Source: Anoplopoma fimbria (lineage: Eukaryota > Chordata > Actinopteri > Perciformes > Anoplopomatidae). Taken from it: a stretch of DNA of 64,000 nucleotides. The translations under genes and the position numbers were made by a program. The stretch's first letter is position 1. Every line of letters starts with the position of its first letter. The notes under the pieces were generated by a model. It did not search any database and was not told the origin of the DNA. It saw nothing but the letters and a program-made list of their open reading frames with translations. This document shows, in pieces, positions 31,561-43,887 of the stretch. The stretch lies in the NCBI RefSeq assembly GCF_027596085.1, contig NC_072455.1:3206350-3270349 (forward strand). The letters run 5' to 3'.

Positions 31561-33799
31561 GTGGTGAAGAATATCTTGCTGAACAAAATGTGTAAGTATC
31601 ATAAACTATTCTTTGCTACAGAACTTATTTCCAGAAATGATCCAATTGGCTCTTTGTTGAGGGTACCAATGGGACGCTAACTTCTGTACCTACAAACATA
31701 CTTCAATCCAGCAGCACTGTACTGTTGTTGCTAGTCGTGCTTTTCAAATATTTGACATTGCAATTTAAGGGAACAGTAGAATTAGATTCAATTCCTCAAC
31801 CACTACAAGCAACCAATGGCCAGATGTGAACGGGTCAGAGAGCCTTGTTGACCCGACTTTATTGCTTTGACCCCTGAGTGATCATGACAAGAAACACGAG
31901 TAATAAGAGCGAAGAAGAAAGGTAGAGAGGATCGTCTCTTTTTCTTGATGTAGCTTATTAGAGCAAGTCCAAGAGGACTATTATGGGACAGGGGATATGA
32001 CTCATAGGAGAGAGCTTTACTCAAATGAGAGTAAATGGTAGAGAGAGGCACCGCTGTAATCACAGACTGCCGGATGGAAGGTCGTTCATTCAACCAGCTG
32101 AGGAAGTGGAGTCACAACCAGCCACATGTCTGGTGTAATGACAGAAGTTACCTGGAGCTAATGTTGGGGAGGATTTCACACACTCTAATGAAATCTTGGC
32201 AAGATTATCTTTTTGCAAAGGGAATATTGAGTTATCACGAAATGGGTGTGTTAATGGGTGTGGACCCTAATTACTCGCTGATTACTCTGTGGATGTTGGG
32301 AGGCGAGCAGATCCGCCTTTCAACAATGAATTGACAGATGATTGACAAGCGGCGTCACGAATGATGATGGATGAATCATCCTAACCACCTGGGTGTCAAA
32401 GTGGTAAAACATGGGGTTTTTTTTCTCTGGGAAATAACACATCACATATCTAAAAATATATCTTAAAGATACCTTCGTCACTTCCCAAATCCATGCTAAA
32501 TACTAATTGTTATATACTGTATTCACACAATCATAGTAGCAAAACAAAGTATACTCAAAGCAGACAGAATGCAGAAGGAGCTATTGATGCACATTATTCT
32601 CCCACAATGCAATGCATAAAAAGGAGCTTCTTGCAGCTGGAATAGATTTCTATAAATTGTGGATTGTAGTGATACAGCTGCATAACAATCTTGGTAACCC
32701 CAAAAAATCCAAAGTATTCAATCTTTAGAAGACAATATTGTAAAGTTATTTTGGGAACTTTAATAGTAGCTTCCCAAAAAAGGAGTTTGGTTGACAGTTA
32801 ACATTGTATTTCTTGTAGTATTTTTGATATTTTGGTGTACTAACTGCTCAAACATTACAACAGGATGATGAGTATGTAGTAGCTTACTTGGCGCCACCAA
32901 GTGGTAGCATCAAAAGAAGCACACAGCACATTTCTGATACAAACTTCCCCCAACACACAAAAAAACAAACTATCCAGGATGTTCGGGTGTTGAACTTTAG
33001 CTTTCAATTTAAAATGTATGAGTAAAGCCAGTCGTCGTTATCATTTCAACGACTCCAACAATTGGCTATATAATTGACTCGATTAATTCTCAGTCAATGT
33101 TTCCCAGATAAAAATCAGAAGTAGCAGAATCTGATCTCATGAGATTCGATCCGGCTTTATCGGGTGAAAATGACCTGGCAGCAAAGTAAGAACAAAATAT
33201 ACTGCAAATAAAACTTTTATTATCTTCCATCTATATAAGCTGATCTTATTTATTACTATACTATAATGTCATATTATGCAGCTGCTATATCTCATGAGAT
33301 TTATTTGTCTTGATAACAAAACCTTTACATTCTTTCCCCTGAATAAGAGCAGGGATGACTCAGCTGTTTTTAAAGATGCAACATGAAAAGCCCCATTGTC
33401 TTCCCTCCCTCCTCCTTTGTCTCGATTGGTCCCCCCAGTCTCCGTCTTTTAATCTTAAAATGATCCAGGAGGAGAAAGTGTTTGTATTTTTAGCCACACA
33501 ACCTGCATGGAAAAAGTTTCAACTCCAAAATAAGGCGTTCACCTACAGTGCTTAATGTCATCTTTGCACTTCTAGTTATGAGTCACCTTTTGTTATTGTT
33601 CTGTTTTTGAAGCAGAAACCATCTGCAATTTTGAAACACAGGTCAATATCTCTTATCAAAATAGATGAAATATGACTCACACACATTCCTCCACTGTTTA
33701 AAACTAAATAACATTTTACTTAAATACAAAAAAATACTTAAATAAACATGCCTAAGAGTTAATAATCAAGCAAAATGCCATTGAATTCGACTCCCTTAA

Positions 33800-33800
<1 letters not shown>
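31561..33800. other. Intergenic, no gene seen
   Basis: Unique AT-rich sequence. Open frames up to about 100 codons (for example 32035-32334) lack splice sites, domains or codon signal. Confidence 0.4.

Positions 33801-33802
<2 letters not shown>

Positions 33803-33891
<89 letters not shown>
33803..33891. repeat. (CA)n microsatellite
   Basis: A perfect CA run of about 44 units. Confidence 0.97.
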
Positions 33892-33893
<2 letters not shown>

Positions 33894-33981
33894 GACATTC
33901 CACAACAAATGCACAGACAAAGAGACAAAAGCGATTAGAAGACGCCGTCATGCTGCAAAACCCTCCAAAAGCTGAGACATG

Positions 33982-33984
<3 letters not shown>

Positions 33985-34015
<31 letters not shown>

Positions 34016-34030
34016 CACACACACACACAC
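33985..34030. repeat. Interrupted (CA)n microsatellite
   Basis: A CA run with one AA interruption near 34013. Confidence 0.93.
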
Positions 34031-34159
34031 ATTCCACAGGACAGTCAATGTTCCGTACACTGTGTCACAGATTGTAATTGTCTGCAGACACGACATGCAT
34101 TTTAATAGAAATATGGCTGAAGACAAAGCGGTGCTTACACCAAACAGCCTCGAGATCTG

Positions 34160-34162
<3 letters not shown>

Positions 34163-34235
<73 letters not shown>
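34163..34235. repeat. (TG)n microsatellite
   Basis: A perfect TG run of about 36 units. With the two CA runs just before it, it makes a CA...TG inverted pair within 430 bp. Confidence 0.97.
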
Positions 34236-34236
<1 letters not shown>

Positions 34237-34654
34237 TCGATGTGTGTTGCTCCGTCTCATTCTTGTAGCCGCTCAGGGAAAATGTGATTTGAATTCTTAT
34301 GGGTTTAATTGAAACCTGTTTTATCCTCCATTTGCCACACTCATCTGGAGACGGGAGGAGGAGGAGAAACAGTGGAGGGGGGAGGCAGAGAGGAAGTGGA
34401 CGAGGGAAGGAGATGAGATGAAATCATTCAAAATCTATGGATTATTAACATATGTTATAAGTATTACTTCTTTAATTGGCAGAAATCCAAAGTCATTACA
34501 TTTGTTTTGTTGCTGCATCACTTCCATCATCAATGCCTCACTTCAGATTTCATTCATATTGTTTTATGTTCCAAAAATAATAAAGACATGCTGTACAGTA
34601 CAGAAATGTTTAACATAGAGCACATATTATGCTCAGATAAATAAAATGACTAAA

Positions 34655-35044
34655 GCTGCATTCTCTCTCCTGTCCACCAGGGGGCGACTCCTCTGGTTGT
34701 ATAGAAGTCTATGAGAAAATGACTCTACTTCTCTCTTGATTTATTCCCTCAGTAAACATTGTAAACATGAGTTTATGGTCTCAATCTCTAGTTTCAAGTC
34801 TTCTTCAATACAGCATGATGTTCATTTAGTAAATGATGCTCCATTTAGAGTCAAACAGACCATAAAGCAGGGTATGCTTTAGGGGTGGGGGTATGTTGTG
34901 ATTGACAGGTCCCTACCAGAGACATATATGGCGTCTCTACGTCACTCCTCAGTCCAAATACGGTCACAAAAAAAAAGATGGCTACCGCAAAAAAATGTTT
35001 TTATATGTGATGTGATGTAAAAAACTTTTGATATACAGTCTAAG
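34655..35044 (-). repeat. Dispersed repeat family R1, copy 3
   Basis: The full right edge is present, with CCACCAGGGGGCGACT at 34674-34689, followed by the shared 200-bp block in reverse and ending at GATATACAGTCTAAGG. This is the best copy for defining the element ends. Confidence 0.8.
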
Positions 35045-36280
35045 GTGTGTGCGTGTTGTGGGGGTGACAGGGGTAAAGAAAGGGTGCAGCATAGACTGGC
35101 TGTTATAAGTTTAATGTAAGTACAGCAAAAAATAGCCTATAATGTTTTATGTTAATTATTCATATAATATATTCGTTTTTTAATTATGTTTTTGCAGCCT
35201 GGTGTCGGGGTGCGCTGCATGACAAACACTAAGTTGATAATTTAACACTAAAATAACATTCCGATAATTTCTTATTACCATCCAGACACTCAGAACTAAG
35301 TGCATACAGTAGTTACATCATATTACATATCAAGCTATTGGCCCCATCAGATAATCAATGTTGCATTCCTACATTTATGTTTTACCCTCCTCTGTGATGT
35401 TCTGTTTCCTTGGTTGCCGTGAGGACCCTTATTTCTCCACGTCGATGCTATATCTATATTAGTTATTATGAATAAATTAAGAATAAACAGAAGAAGACAG
35501 CAAATGAGATAGAGGACACGGTGCGTTAATGGAGGCTGCCAGGCCACCGGTGTGTGTGTGTTCATGTCACCATTCTAGTTAACATCAGATTCTACTTATT
35601 AGCACCCTGAGCGTGCGGTTGCGTGCGAGTGTGACACCTACGACTAATTACATTAACACCAATTATCAATGCTGGAAAATGCTACATGTTGCAATTATCT
35701 CCAACCCCCATGGGTCACACTCTCTGCATAATTCTCTACATAATTATGGTAAAAGAGGGGGGGGGAATTAATGGTAATCTTTGAATATTTTGAGGTTATA
35801 ATTTAATTGGTGTTAAATCTGGTCGGATCACGTTGATGTAAAACTAGTTAAAGCAGCACAGACAGTCAACACGCAGCCTCTGGATGCAAAGTCCTGATTT
35901 CATGACTATTTTTGGACACCATTGCTTTGTTTTGTAACTAATTATAAGACTGTATATGACATGAAATCAGCTTAAATTTATATATTCTGTCACGCTTCTG
36001 TGTTAACCTCGAGGCAGTGTAAACACCACTTTTTTTTCCATCTTAAGTGGATCATAAACTTTTATCCTATAAACGTACATTTACAATTGTGTTTGACAGT
36101 GTAAGTTGTTTAACTATGTCAAGTACTTTTTGTATTTATACAAGAAATTCCACACAAAGCAAACACCTTTTATTATACATCATTTTGAACCATTTTTGCT
36201 TTAATGGAAACTGAAACCTTTTAGAAATGTTCTTTTTTTAGGTCAAATGGCTCTCAAATCTCTTGTCATCTCACAAATGA
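35045..36280. other. Intergenic; AT-rich candidate enhancer at 35580-35770
   Basis: No gene is seen. Bases 35580-35770 are unique, rich in TAATTA/ATAATT cores and free of repeats, a pattern common in conserved non-coding elements. This is inference only. Confidence 0.35.
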
Positions 36281-36464
36281 TCTGTATATAAGAAGTAAAC
36301 ATAGTCACTGTGACGTCACCCGTTGGTTTGTGGGCTGCCGTTCTGAAGTATAGCATTTAAGATTACATTACATTTACATTACAGTCATTTAGCAGACGCT
36401 TTTATCCAAAGCGACTTACAGGAAGTGTATTCAACATAGGTAAAAGCATAAACCAGAGCAAAAG

Positions 36465-36830
36465 TATAGTGCAGAAGCAAATTACTACGAAAATAATAAT
36501 TGCAACAGACTAATAGGAATACAATAAGTGCAATAAAAAAAACTACAATAAGTGCAACAGACTAATACGAAGAGGATAAGTGCAGTAAACGAATACGAAT
36601 ACAATAAGTGCAACAAACTAATACAATAAGTGCAACAGACTAATACGAATACAATAAGTGCTACAAACTAATACAATAAGTGCAACAAACTAATACAATA
36701 AGTGCAACAAACTAATACAATAAGTGCAACAGACAACAATAAGTGCAACAAACTAATACGAATACAATAAGTACAACAGACTAATGCGAATAGGATAAGA
36801 GCAACAGACTAATACGAGTGCAATAAGTGC
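36465..36830 (-). repeat. Minisatellite in the L2 3' UTR
   Basis: Tandem units of 21-28 bp of the type ACTAATACAATAAGTGCAAC occur, with CGAA variants. Shorter versions occur in the copies at 25165-25325 and 40320-40450, so the array belongs to the LINE and is expanded here. Confidence 0.85.
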
Positions 36831-37192
36831 TACGAGGAAGGCTCAGGGTAGTACTTCTTGAAGAGGTGAGTTTTCAGCCTGCGTCTAAAGATGGGCAGCG
36901 ACTCTGCTGTCCTGACGTCAGTGGGGAGTTCATTCCACCACTGAGGGGTCAGGACAGAAAGAAGCTGTGACCGGGTGGATCGGCCGCAGGGACCTCTGAG
37001 CGACGGGGCAACCAGTCGCCCCGAGGCAGCAGAGCGAAGTGGTCGGGCGGGGGTGTAGGGCTTGACCAAGGCCTGGAGATAGGAAGGAGCTGTTCCTTTC
37101 ACTGCCCTGTAGGCTAGCACCAGAGTCTGTAACTGGATGCGAGCTCTTACAGGGAGCCAGTGTGGAGAACGGTGTAGAGAAGATGTTGCCAT
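36830..37192 (-). pseudogene. LINE reverse-transcriptase ORF, C-terminal 120 residues
   Basis: The product has HWLPVRARIQLQTLVLAYRA, GTAPSYLQALV, WNELPTDVR and FRRRLKTHLFKKYY, the well-known C-terminal end of fish L2/CR1-group polyproteins. The frame is intact to its TAG at 36830-36832. The catalytic reverse-transcriptase and endonuclease domains are missing, so the copy is dead. Confidence 0.85.
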
Positions 37193-37399
37193 CTTGGCTT
37201 TTGACCATCATCGTTTTGTTTGTTTTAGCAGGTAGAAGTGAAACGAGAGGGTGGAGGTACAAACGAATAACGTCTGACATAAACCGTAATACGAATCCAA
37301 ACTAGCAGCAGTTAAAAGATCTTTATCTTACAGAGTAGTTGCCTAAATGAATCCAAATGTCAATCATAGGGGTGACAGGAGATCAAGGCTGCACAATAT

Positions 37400-40284
37400 G
37401 TCCTTCAAAACAAAATCTCAATCCGATGTACAATTTGTTTTGTTTTTTTCTCTTGAAAAACTTTAACTTTCCCCAAACTACTTTTTGAAAAATAAATAAA
37501 AGATGCCTCTTGGGGGGGAAAAACAACACTTTTGTAAACAAAATTAAAGAAATGTTATTTTGCATGGCCTGTGGCAGCTCTGTAACTTAATTGCTAAAGT
37601 GAAAGTAGATTTTTAATTTGTAAACATCCCCCTGAATCATGAATTGATTTAATTAATTCAAATTAATTGATGGAATGCACAGACGTTCATTTTAAGCTTG
37701 TTGTGAAAAAGTGATTGATTTTGGTATTATGTATTATAGTGGCTGGTTTTAAAAGCCAGCTGTTTGTAATTCACACTGCAGCTTTTCTTAATGTGAGATA
37801 ACAGCACCAAATTTACTTTATCCCTCTTTTTTAAAACATCACATCTGGCCGTTCAAGTCCTGATCGCCGCTCAGTGAGTCTGTGACTCATGTGGCTGCAT
37901 GGGAACAATGTTATTCAAGCTTGTGTAGCACGTCTGAAAAATGGTGTGAGAATGAAATCATAACCAACACGACACAATCCCCAAACAACAAGAGTACATT
38001 GAAGAAGACGTTGATGTCTGATTAGCCAGATGTTCCTGCTGTTCGAGCGCCTATGAAGATATTTTAAAGTAAGTAAGAATGGTGAGATCTCGGTGAATAA
38101 TTACCGACTGCTCTCTCTTTCTTTGTCCGTCACCGAGGAGATTTCACAAGGACTGAAAAGACCTCGAAAGGAAAAATCCAGGAACATTGTTTTGAAGTGA
38201 AATTGCATCCCAGGACTGTGATTTTCTTTCTGTTGAACCTCTTTTTCTTTGAGCCGGACATCACTGACTCATCCATTCTTTATACCGACTTTCTTCACAC
38301 GCTTTGGACATTGTGCAGGCACACACAAACAAGTACACGGCACTCACACACGGATCGGCGGTGATTGTTTGACAGGCTGGAGAGACATTTCTCCTCGGTA
38401 AGGGCCGCACTTACATTTTTCTTTCTTTTCACATTTTATTAATCATACATTTTTTACTCTATTCTGTATCCAAAGGCCAAAAGGATACGAAGGATATTAT
38501 CTTGCAAAAGCAAGGCTAGTGACTTAATGAGCTGCTGAGCTTAATAGAAACATAATAGTGTGTGTTTCAGTGGACACTTACAGGTGTTTTTCCATCTTTT
38601 GTGAGACAAAACATTATATTTTTTTATTAGAAAAACCTTTTTGTGTGTCTGCTTAACAAAGTGTTGTTAACATTTGTTCATCAAGCAATCTGTACTATTC
38701 AGTCGGGTCAGAAAGGTCCAAAAATGGACATATTTTGATTTTTTTTATTTCTGACCCAGAGTTTGCCACCCGCTCGAAATGAACAAACATTTCATGGTTA
38801 CATAACAGTGCTATTAAATGATCAGTGTGCACAACTGCATTTGTTGGCCTCGTTCTCATATATGATTCATGAATGGACGTTGCTTTTCAGCACCAATCAA
38901 TCGGACAGCAACCACAAAAGACGGCGTAGGCTGTGCGAATGTCAATGTCTATGTAGCTTTTTCTCTCTGGCAGAAAAGTGCAGAGGAGTGCTTCATGCCA
39001 ACATCAAAAACATAAAAAAAAAGCCTTCCCAGCGCCTTCATTCAAAGTGTGTAGAGCGTCTGTAAAGAAAAGACGCTTTGTCTCTTGGCAACCGTTCGCC
39101 AAAATATATAATCGCCCAGGCCGAGGTGATATAAGAAATATTATACAAATAAGAAATATTCCATTCCATTGTTTGCTAAAGTTCTTTGACTTTTATTTAG
39201 TCTTTTACAGAGATATGAGGGTAAACAGCTGGAAAACATTATTTATGGTAACTGTGATGTAACTACGTCTTTAACAAAAGCACGAATAACTAAGGTAGCT
39301 CTTGAAAGATTCATTGATTTTACATTTTTTTAGTGACTATTAGCTAAATCTGTAAAATAATTGTAGTCTCAAATTTTCCCTCTGTTAGTTTAGTGGACAA
39401 GGAGTGAAAAGACTTGCGTACTTTAGTAAATGTACTTATTTACATTTCATCACTGTGTGTATATGAACATCTTACACCAACAGGATGGTTCAGTTTGTCA
39501 CCATGTGTTTGTCTCTTTGTGAATGTCACTCCTTTGTGTTCACTTGAATGATTCATGTGAAGCAGCCGCTGAACACACATCTCTAAATCAAATCTCCTGC
39601 TGACATGTTGTAATGTGAAAGTAAGTGTGATGCAGTCATGTGTAGAGATCCGACAGCAGGCTGACGCCGTTCTCTGCACATCTCTATTATTTTCTTCTCC
39701 ACGGGACGCCTCTATCTCCTCATATTCCCACAGAGTGCGTGCGATAGCGAGGTGAGAGTGTGTTTGATTGAAAAAGACGAGGTCGTACCCATCGCTGTTT
39801 TTGTTGGAAAATTATCTTTTCGGCGCTGCATGACACCGAAGACTTAGGTCTTAGCTCTCTTTTCAAAGAGACAATTTGCTCTTGGGATCCAACATTTTCA
39901 TTTTTCCTATCTCGCTGTGACTTAATAAACTGGTGACATTTGATACAAGCAGCTCATGAAAATAATAGTTTCCTGGAGATAGTCTGTGTCGGGTAAATTT
40001 GCTCTATAACCATGTCTGCTGCTCTCTGCTTTTCCTTCAGTGCCTTCTTTCCTGTTTGTCACTGAAGGTTAATGGGCTGCATGTTGCTGCTTTTACACAT
40101 CTTAGTCACTGCCTACAAATGATATGAATCTCTACCGACCATTTCCCAAAGCATTCATTCATCGCATCACACGATGATCTCTAGTTTATTTCTTATTTTC
40201 CAGAAATGTGAATCTTCAGTGGCCTCACAATTAGCTCCATTTACAATTAGCCGGTCAATTTTCTATACTACTTCTCATTTCATC
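37400..40284. other. Intergenic or intronic; possible untranslated exon near 38100-38397
   Basis: No coding exon is supported. Bases 38100-38397 are less AT-rich and end in TCCTCG followed by GTAAGGG, a good splice-donor match, so a plus-strand 5' UTR exon is conceivable but unproven. Confidence 0.3.
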
Positions 40285-40452
40285 AATCAATACAAGCATC
40301 TAAAAGCATAAACCAGAGCAAAAGTACAGTGCAGAAACAAATTACTACGAAAACAATAATTGCAACAAACTAATACGAATAGGATAAGTGCAATAAACGA
40401 ATATGAATACAATAATTGCAACAGACTAATGCGAATGCAATAAGTGCTACAA
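40285..40452 (-). mobile_element. L2-type LINE 3' UTR fragment
   Basis: AAGCATCTAAAAGCATAAAC and CAGAGCAAAAGTACAGTGCA plus ACTAATACGAATAGGATAAG units match the 36.4-kb and 15.3-kb copies. The terminal tail is missing, so this is an internal piece. Confidence 0.7.
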
Positions 40453-40454
40453 GT

Positions 40455-41855
40455 CCGATAAATCTGAGCTCCCTTTTTTATGTATAAAGTGCTTTATAAA
40501 ATCAGACTACAACGGTCTACAGTATAAAAATCTGAATCTTTTTAATACCAGTATCTGTATATCAGCTCTCAGACAGGGCACTTCCTAAATGCCTATGGCC
40601 TTTTACACAGCATGAATTAGACATTTTATTACTTTTTTTATTACTACTCCTACTTAGTTTATGTCTATGCATAATGATGCCAATTTGTAAAAAGTCTGAA
40701 TTCATGCTTTGTTTGGGGATTCTGAAATGCTTGTTTACTTCATGGAGCTCACATAGATTGGTCCTAGGCTTTGTTAACGTAGAGCTCTGGGTGAACACTT
40801 ACTGCTACAATATTTGTTCCTCCATTTCTTTCAACAACCACATTCAGCTACCATTTGATTGAAGGAAAATAAAGTAAACTACTGTCAGTTTGACACCGCA
40901 AGATGTTTTTGGTTTCTAGAAATCTAGGAACGTGCAAATAACTGCAGCAAGAAAAGAAGCATAAGCACTTCATGCTAGCACAGAAGCAGGGCTAAAAAGT
41001 TGCCTACTGTTGGAAAGAAAAAATACCAGGAAGGGAATGGCTGGCTCGCGTTCAGCAAATGTCTAAAATAATCTCTGTGATATTTCTGATTTTCTTGGCT
41101 GAGTTTAGTTCCTGTTAGAGAGGACAAAGTGCTCTTAGTTGTATCCTCGCTTGCTCTTATTCCTCATGATAAATCTGTGTATTTGTTTGTTCTAAAAGTA
41201 TTGACGGTTTCTGAATTTGTGGGCAACTCAAATCAGCCAGTACTAAAGTTTACATTCTCCTGATTTAGGAGTGTAATTAATCCACCCACAGTCTCCCAAA
41301 TGTTTTGTTACTTTAAATAAATGTGTTTTATAACTAAAGGAGGCTAAATAAATGTGACATTTTCATTGCTCATTAATCCTGTGTATGTGTGTGTGTGCGA
41401 ACTGGGCCCTTTTTAGTCTATTAAAGCAAATGAGAACAAAACACCAGTAATGTCCAATCATTCTCCTGCCATCATTCATTCTCATTTTGGACGCTCAAAC
41501 ATTCACACATGCTCAACACCAACGCTGTTCATCCACCATCATGCATCCTAATCTATTCTACCCTTTCTGCAGTCCAGACAGAAGCAAGTCAAAATCAATG
41601 GGTTTAACAAACCCTCCGAGCGTCCTCCGAGCGTCTGTGACAACAGTGACTTTTTCCAGGACAAGGTTGATTTTATGATTATGGAAAAGCTACAAAAACT
41701 GCAACTACAAAAAATACAAACAAATATGTTTGCATTAGGGCTCGGCAAACGTTTCCAATGTCATATTAATCAAAATAGAGAGTAATGTCAGCATGGATAA
41801 TTGAGTCTTTGTGTCAATTAAATATTTATTATAGGTTTTACCCTAATGGTTTCAT
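40455..41855. other. Intergenic, no gene seen
   Basis: Unique AT-rich sequence without an exon or repeat that I can name. Confidence 0.4.
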
Positions 41856-41857
41856 CT

Positions 41858-41990
41858 GAGGTTTCATCTAGAACCCAACAAGGAGGTTCGAGAACCCTTT
41901 TATATTGAAAGCGTTTCATCTAGGGCCGATCAAGGGGGTTCTACCGAGAACCCTTTCATATTCCAAAGGTTCTATCTAGAACCCTAGAGG
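41858..41990. repeat. Tandem partial repeat with GGTTCTA/TAGAACC words
   Basis: Two to three copies of a unit of about 55-60 bp: GTTTCATCTAG...AAC/CGA, CAAGGRGGTTC, GAGAACCCTTTYATATT. The unit has inverted words TTCTATCTAGAA. It resembles a dispersed fish repeat. Confidence 0.6.
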
Positions 41991-41996
41991 GCCTGG

Positions 41997-42360
41997 GTGT
42001 CACAGTTCGTCTTCCATACGCTCAGCCTTACTCAGTGCACCTGTCTGCCACACCCACCTCGTCAGCACCATCCCTCTCACCTGCTCACTCTGCTGCACCT
42101 ACACCCTCCAGTATGTGAACCCCGGTCAGTCACGCCCTCGCTGCCAGATCGTTCGCCGCATTTATGCCAAACCTTCCAGCAATTTCCCGTGGACTGATAT
42201 CCGTTTGCCTGATCCCCTGCCTGTTTCCCTGAGTGCCTGGCGCGCTCCTGAGAGGAATTCACGACGTGAGTCTGATCCTGCCTGTTTGTCTGCTGTTTGT
42301 CCCGTTTTCAATAAAGCTGCTGCATTATACTCCTTGTCCTGTCGCACTGCTTTTGGGTAA
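41997..42360 (+). mobile_element. LTR-like fragment
   Basis: This C-rich, pyrimidine-biased segment starts TGTCACAGTTCG and contains CAGATCGTTCGCCGC. It has a polyadenylation signal in CCGTTTTCAATAAAGCTGCT, followed by CCTGTCGCACTGCTTTTGGG. This layout is typical of fish Ty3/gypsy-type 3' LTRs. No internal coding region adjoins it, so it may be a solo or truncated LTR. Confidence 0.55.
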
Positions 42361-42454
42361 AGTATTAATGGCACAAACCCACTGACGAGCTGTCCCGTCA
42401 TGCAATTTGTGTTTGGCAAGCTGTGTGTAGACACGCAAGCCACTGAAAGCAGGG

Positions 42455-42649
42455 GAGGCTGTGTAGCGTAGTGGAGAGCAAGGTAGTTCTCCAATCAGAG
42501 GGTCGGTGGTTTGATACCCGGCTTGATGGTGGCACCTTGCATGGTAGCCCTGTCATCAGTGTGTGAATGGGTGAATGATATGTAATATACTACTGACTGT
42601 AAGTCGCTTTGGATAAAAGCGTCTGCTAAATGACTGTAATGTAATGTAT
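42455..42649 (+). mobile_element. tRNA-derived SINE with L2 tail
   Basis: The head has A box TAGCGTAGTGG (42464-42474) and B box GGTTTGATACC (42508-42518). A body of about 80 bp follows, then GTAAGTCGCTTTGGATAAAA GCGTCTGCTAAATGACTG and TGTAA repeats shared with the L2 copies. It would rely on LINE machinery through this tail. Confidence 0.8.
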
Positions 42650-43887
42650 GTGTTTATTCCCATTATTCCTTGAAACATAAAAAATAAATACTTTTTCTTT
42701 TCTGTTGTTTTGGAAAGAGCAAAAATCCCATTGTTCAGAAACACAGAAATTATTAATTATGTATTAAAAGGAAGCTCCTGTGGCTGCTTCTCAGCTAATT
42801 AAGAATTACTGACTCGTTGTCAGAATGTAGTTTAAAAAAAATGTTTTCAACAATTAATAAACACACGGACAAACAGCATTACAAATTAATTCAGCCTTTC
42901 AATCCAGTCCCAAGGGGCCGGTGTGTTATCAGAGTTTTATGGGTTTATGAGTCTCCCTCCCTCTATCAGGTGTTTCTTTTTCTTTTATTTGGCTCTACGG
43001 TTTCAACATCACAATTGGAGGATTAAATTTGAGGACTGTGGCGATATTAAAATGATGATTCCCCCCTCTCACTACACCAAGGGATTCATCTGGTGGAAAA
43101 AAATACAAAGGAATGAATGAGTACGCCGTGGGTATTTGAGTCAGACGGGAAATTATGAAGTGATTAGCTGTTACGGTGCCAAAAAGACACTTAGCAGGGT
43201 AGAGAAGAAAAAAGTGCAAATTGCTTCCTTTTCACACTCTGAGCTGGTGAGACGGTGTGACGCTCACACACACATTTATATGCACAAGTAGCATCAGATA
43301 GGCTTATCAGTTAATGGCTGGATTTGAAAATAATGACATTTTGTTCCAAGAACTTTCTCCCGATTACATTCATTACAAAGCTTGTGTAAACTTGTTCATG
43401 AGTGTTTCCTTAATGCATTTTTTTTCCCTTATATCTTTGCTACATCCTTATTTTACCTCGAGTAATATAAGCACTGCTGTGAAAAAAATACTGTAAATAC
43501 TCTCAAGGTTTTGGTTTCTTATTCTAGATATTAAAGTCTTCCTGCTACGTTATTCAAAGTGCGAACACAAACAATTGTTTAATAAAGTTTTTCTTAGTGC
43601 ATCTTATCAGCCAAAACACGCACAAATAAAACATAATTGATATAAAATACTGGTCGTGGTTTAGCAGTTTGTTCTCTCTTAAGATATATAGTCTGATACA
43701 AAAACAAAAGTTACAATTCTGTCCCGAGGACGTTGTAAGAGGAAAAAACATTTTTTATTTTTTTCAAGGTTTATCTTTGGGAATTTAATTTTCCCAGTAA
43801 ACTTTAGCAATTTGCCCATTAGGGTTTAATTTTGGCCTGACAGTGGCTTGTTGACTGCCTAGAATGGCAAAAAGGTTCATCCTCTGG
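42650..43887. other. Intergenic, no gene seen
   Basis: AT-rich unique DNA. The fragment at 43875-43890 (TTCATCCTCTGGGGATCATG) belongs to the repeat family seen at 62790 and 62934. Confidence 0.4.

Larger units (their letters stand above)
36362..37192 (-). mobile_element. 5'-truncated L2-type LINE
   Basis: On the minus strand it reads from the end of the reverse-transcriptase ORF (37192-36830), through a 3' UTR with a tandem array (36465-36830), to the GTCGCTTTGGATAAAAGCGT CTGCTAAATG tail and TGTAA/TAATG repeats at 36362-36385. Truncation at the 5' end is typical of LINE insertion. Confidence 0.8.
36281..37220 (+). repeat. R1 repeat copy split by an L2 insertion
   Basis: Bases 36281-36360 (TCTGTATATAAGAAGTAAAC, GTGACGTCACCCGTTGGTTT) match the start of the R1 copy at 30575. 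The next R1 words (GTTGCCATCTTGGCTTTTGA) appear only at 37185-37205. The L2 copy lies exactly between them, so it jumped into an existing R1 element. Confidence 0.6.

Noticed and set aside
36930..37280. 116-codon minus-strand open frame
   Set aside because: It is a shifted-frame shadow of the LINE reverse-transcriptase end at 36830-37192.
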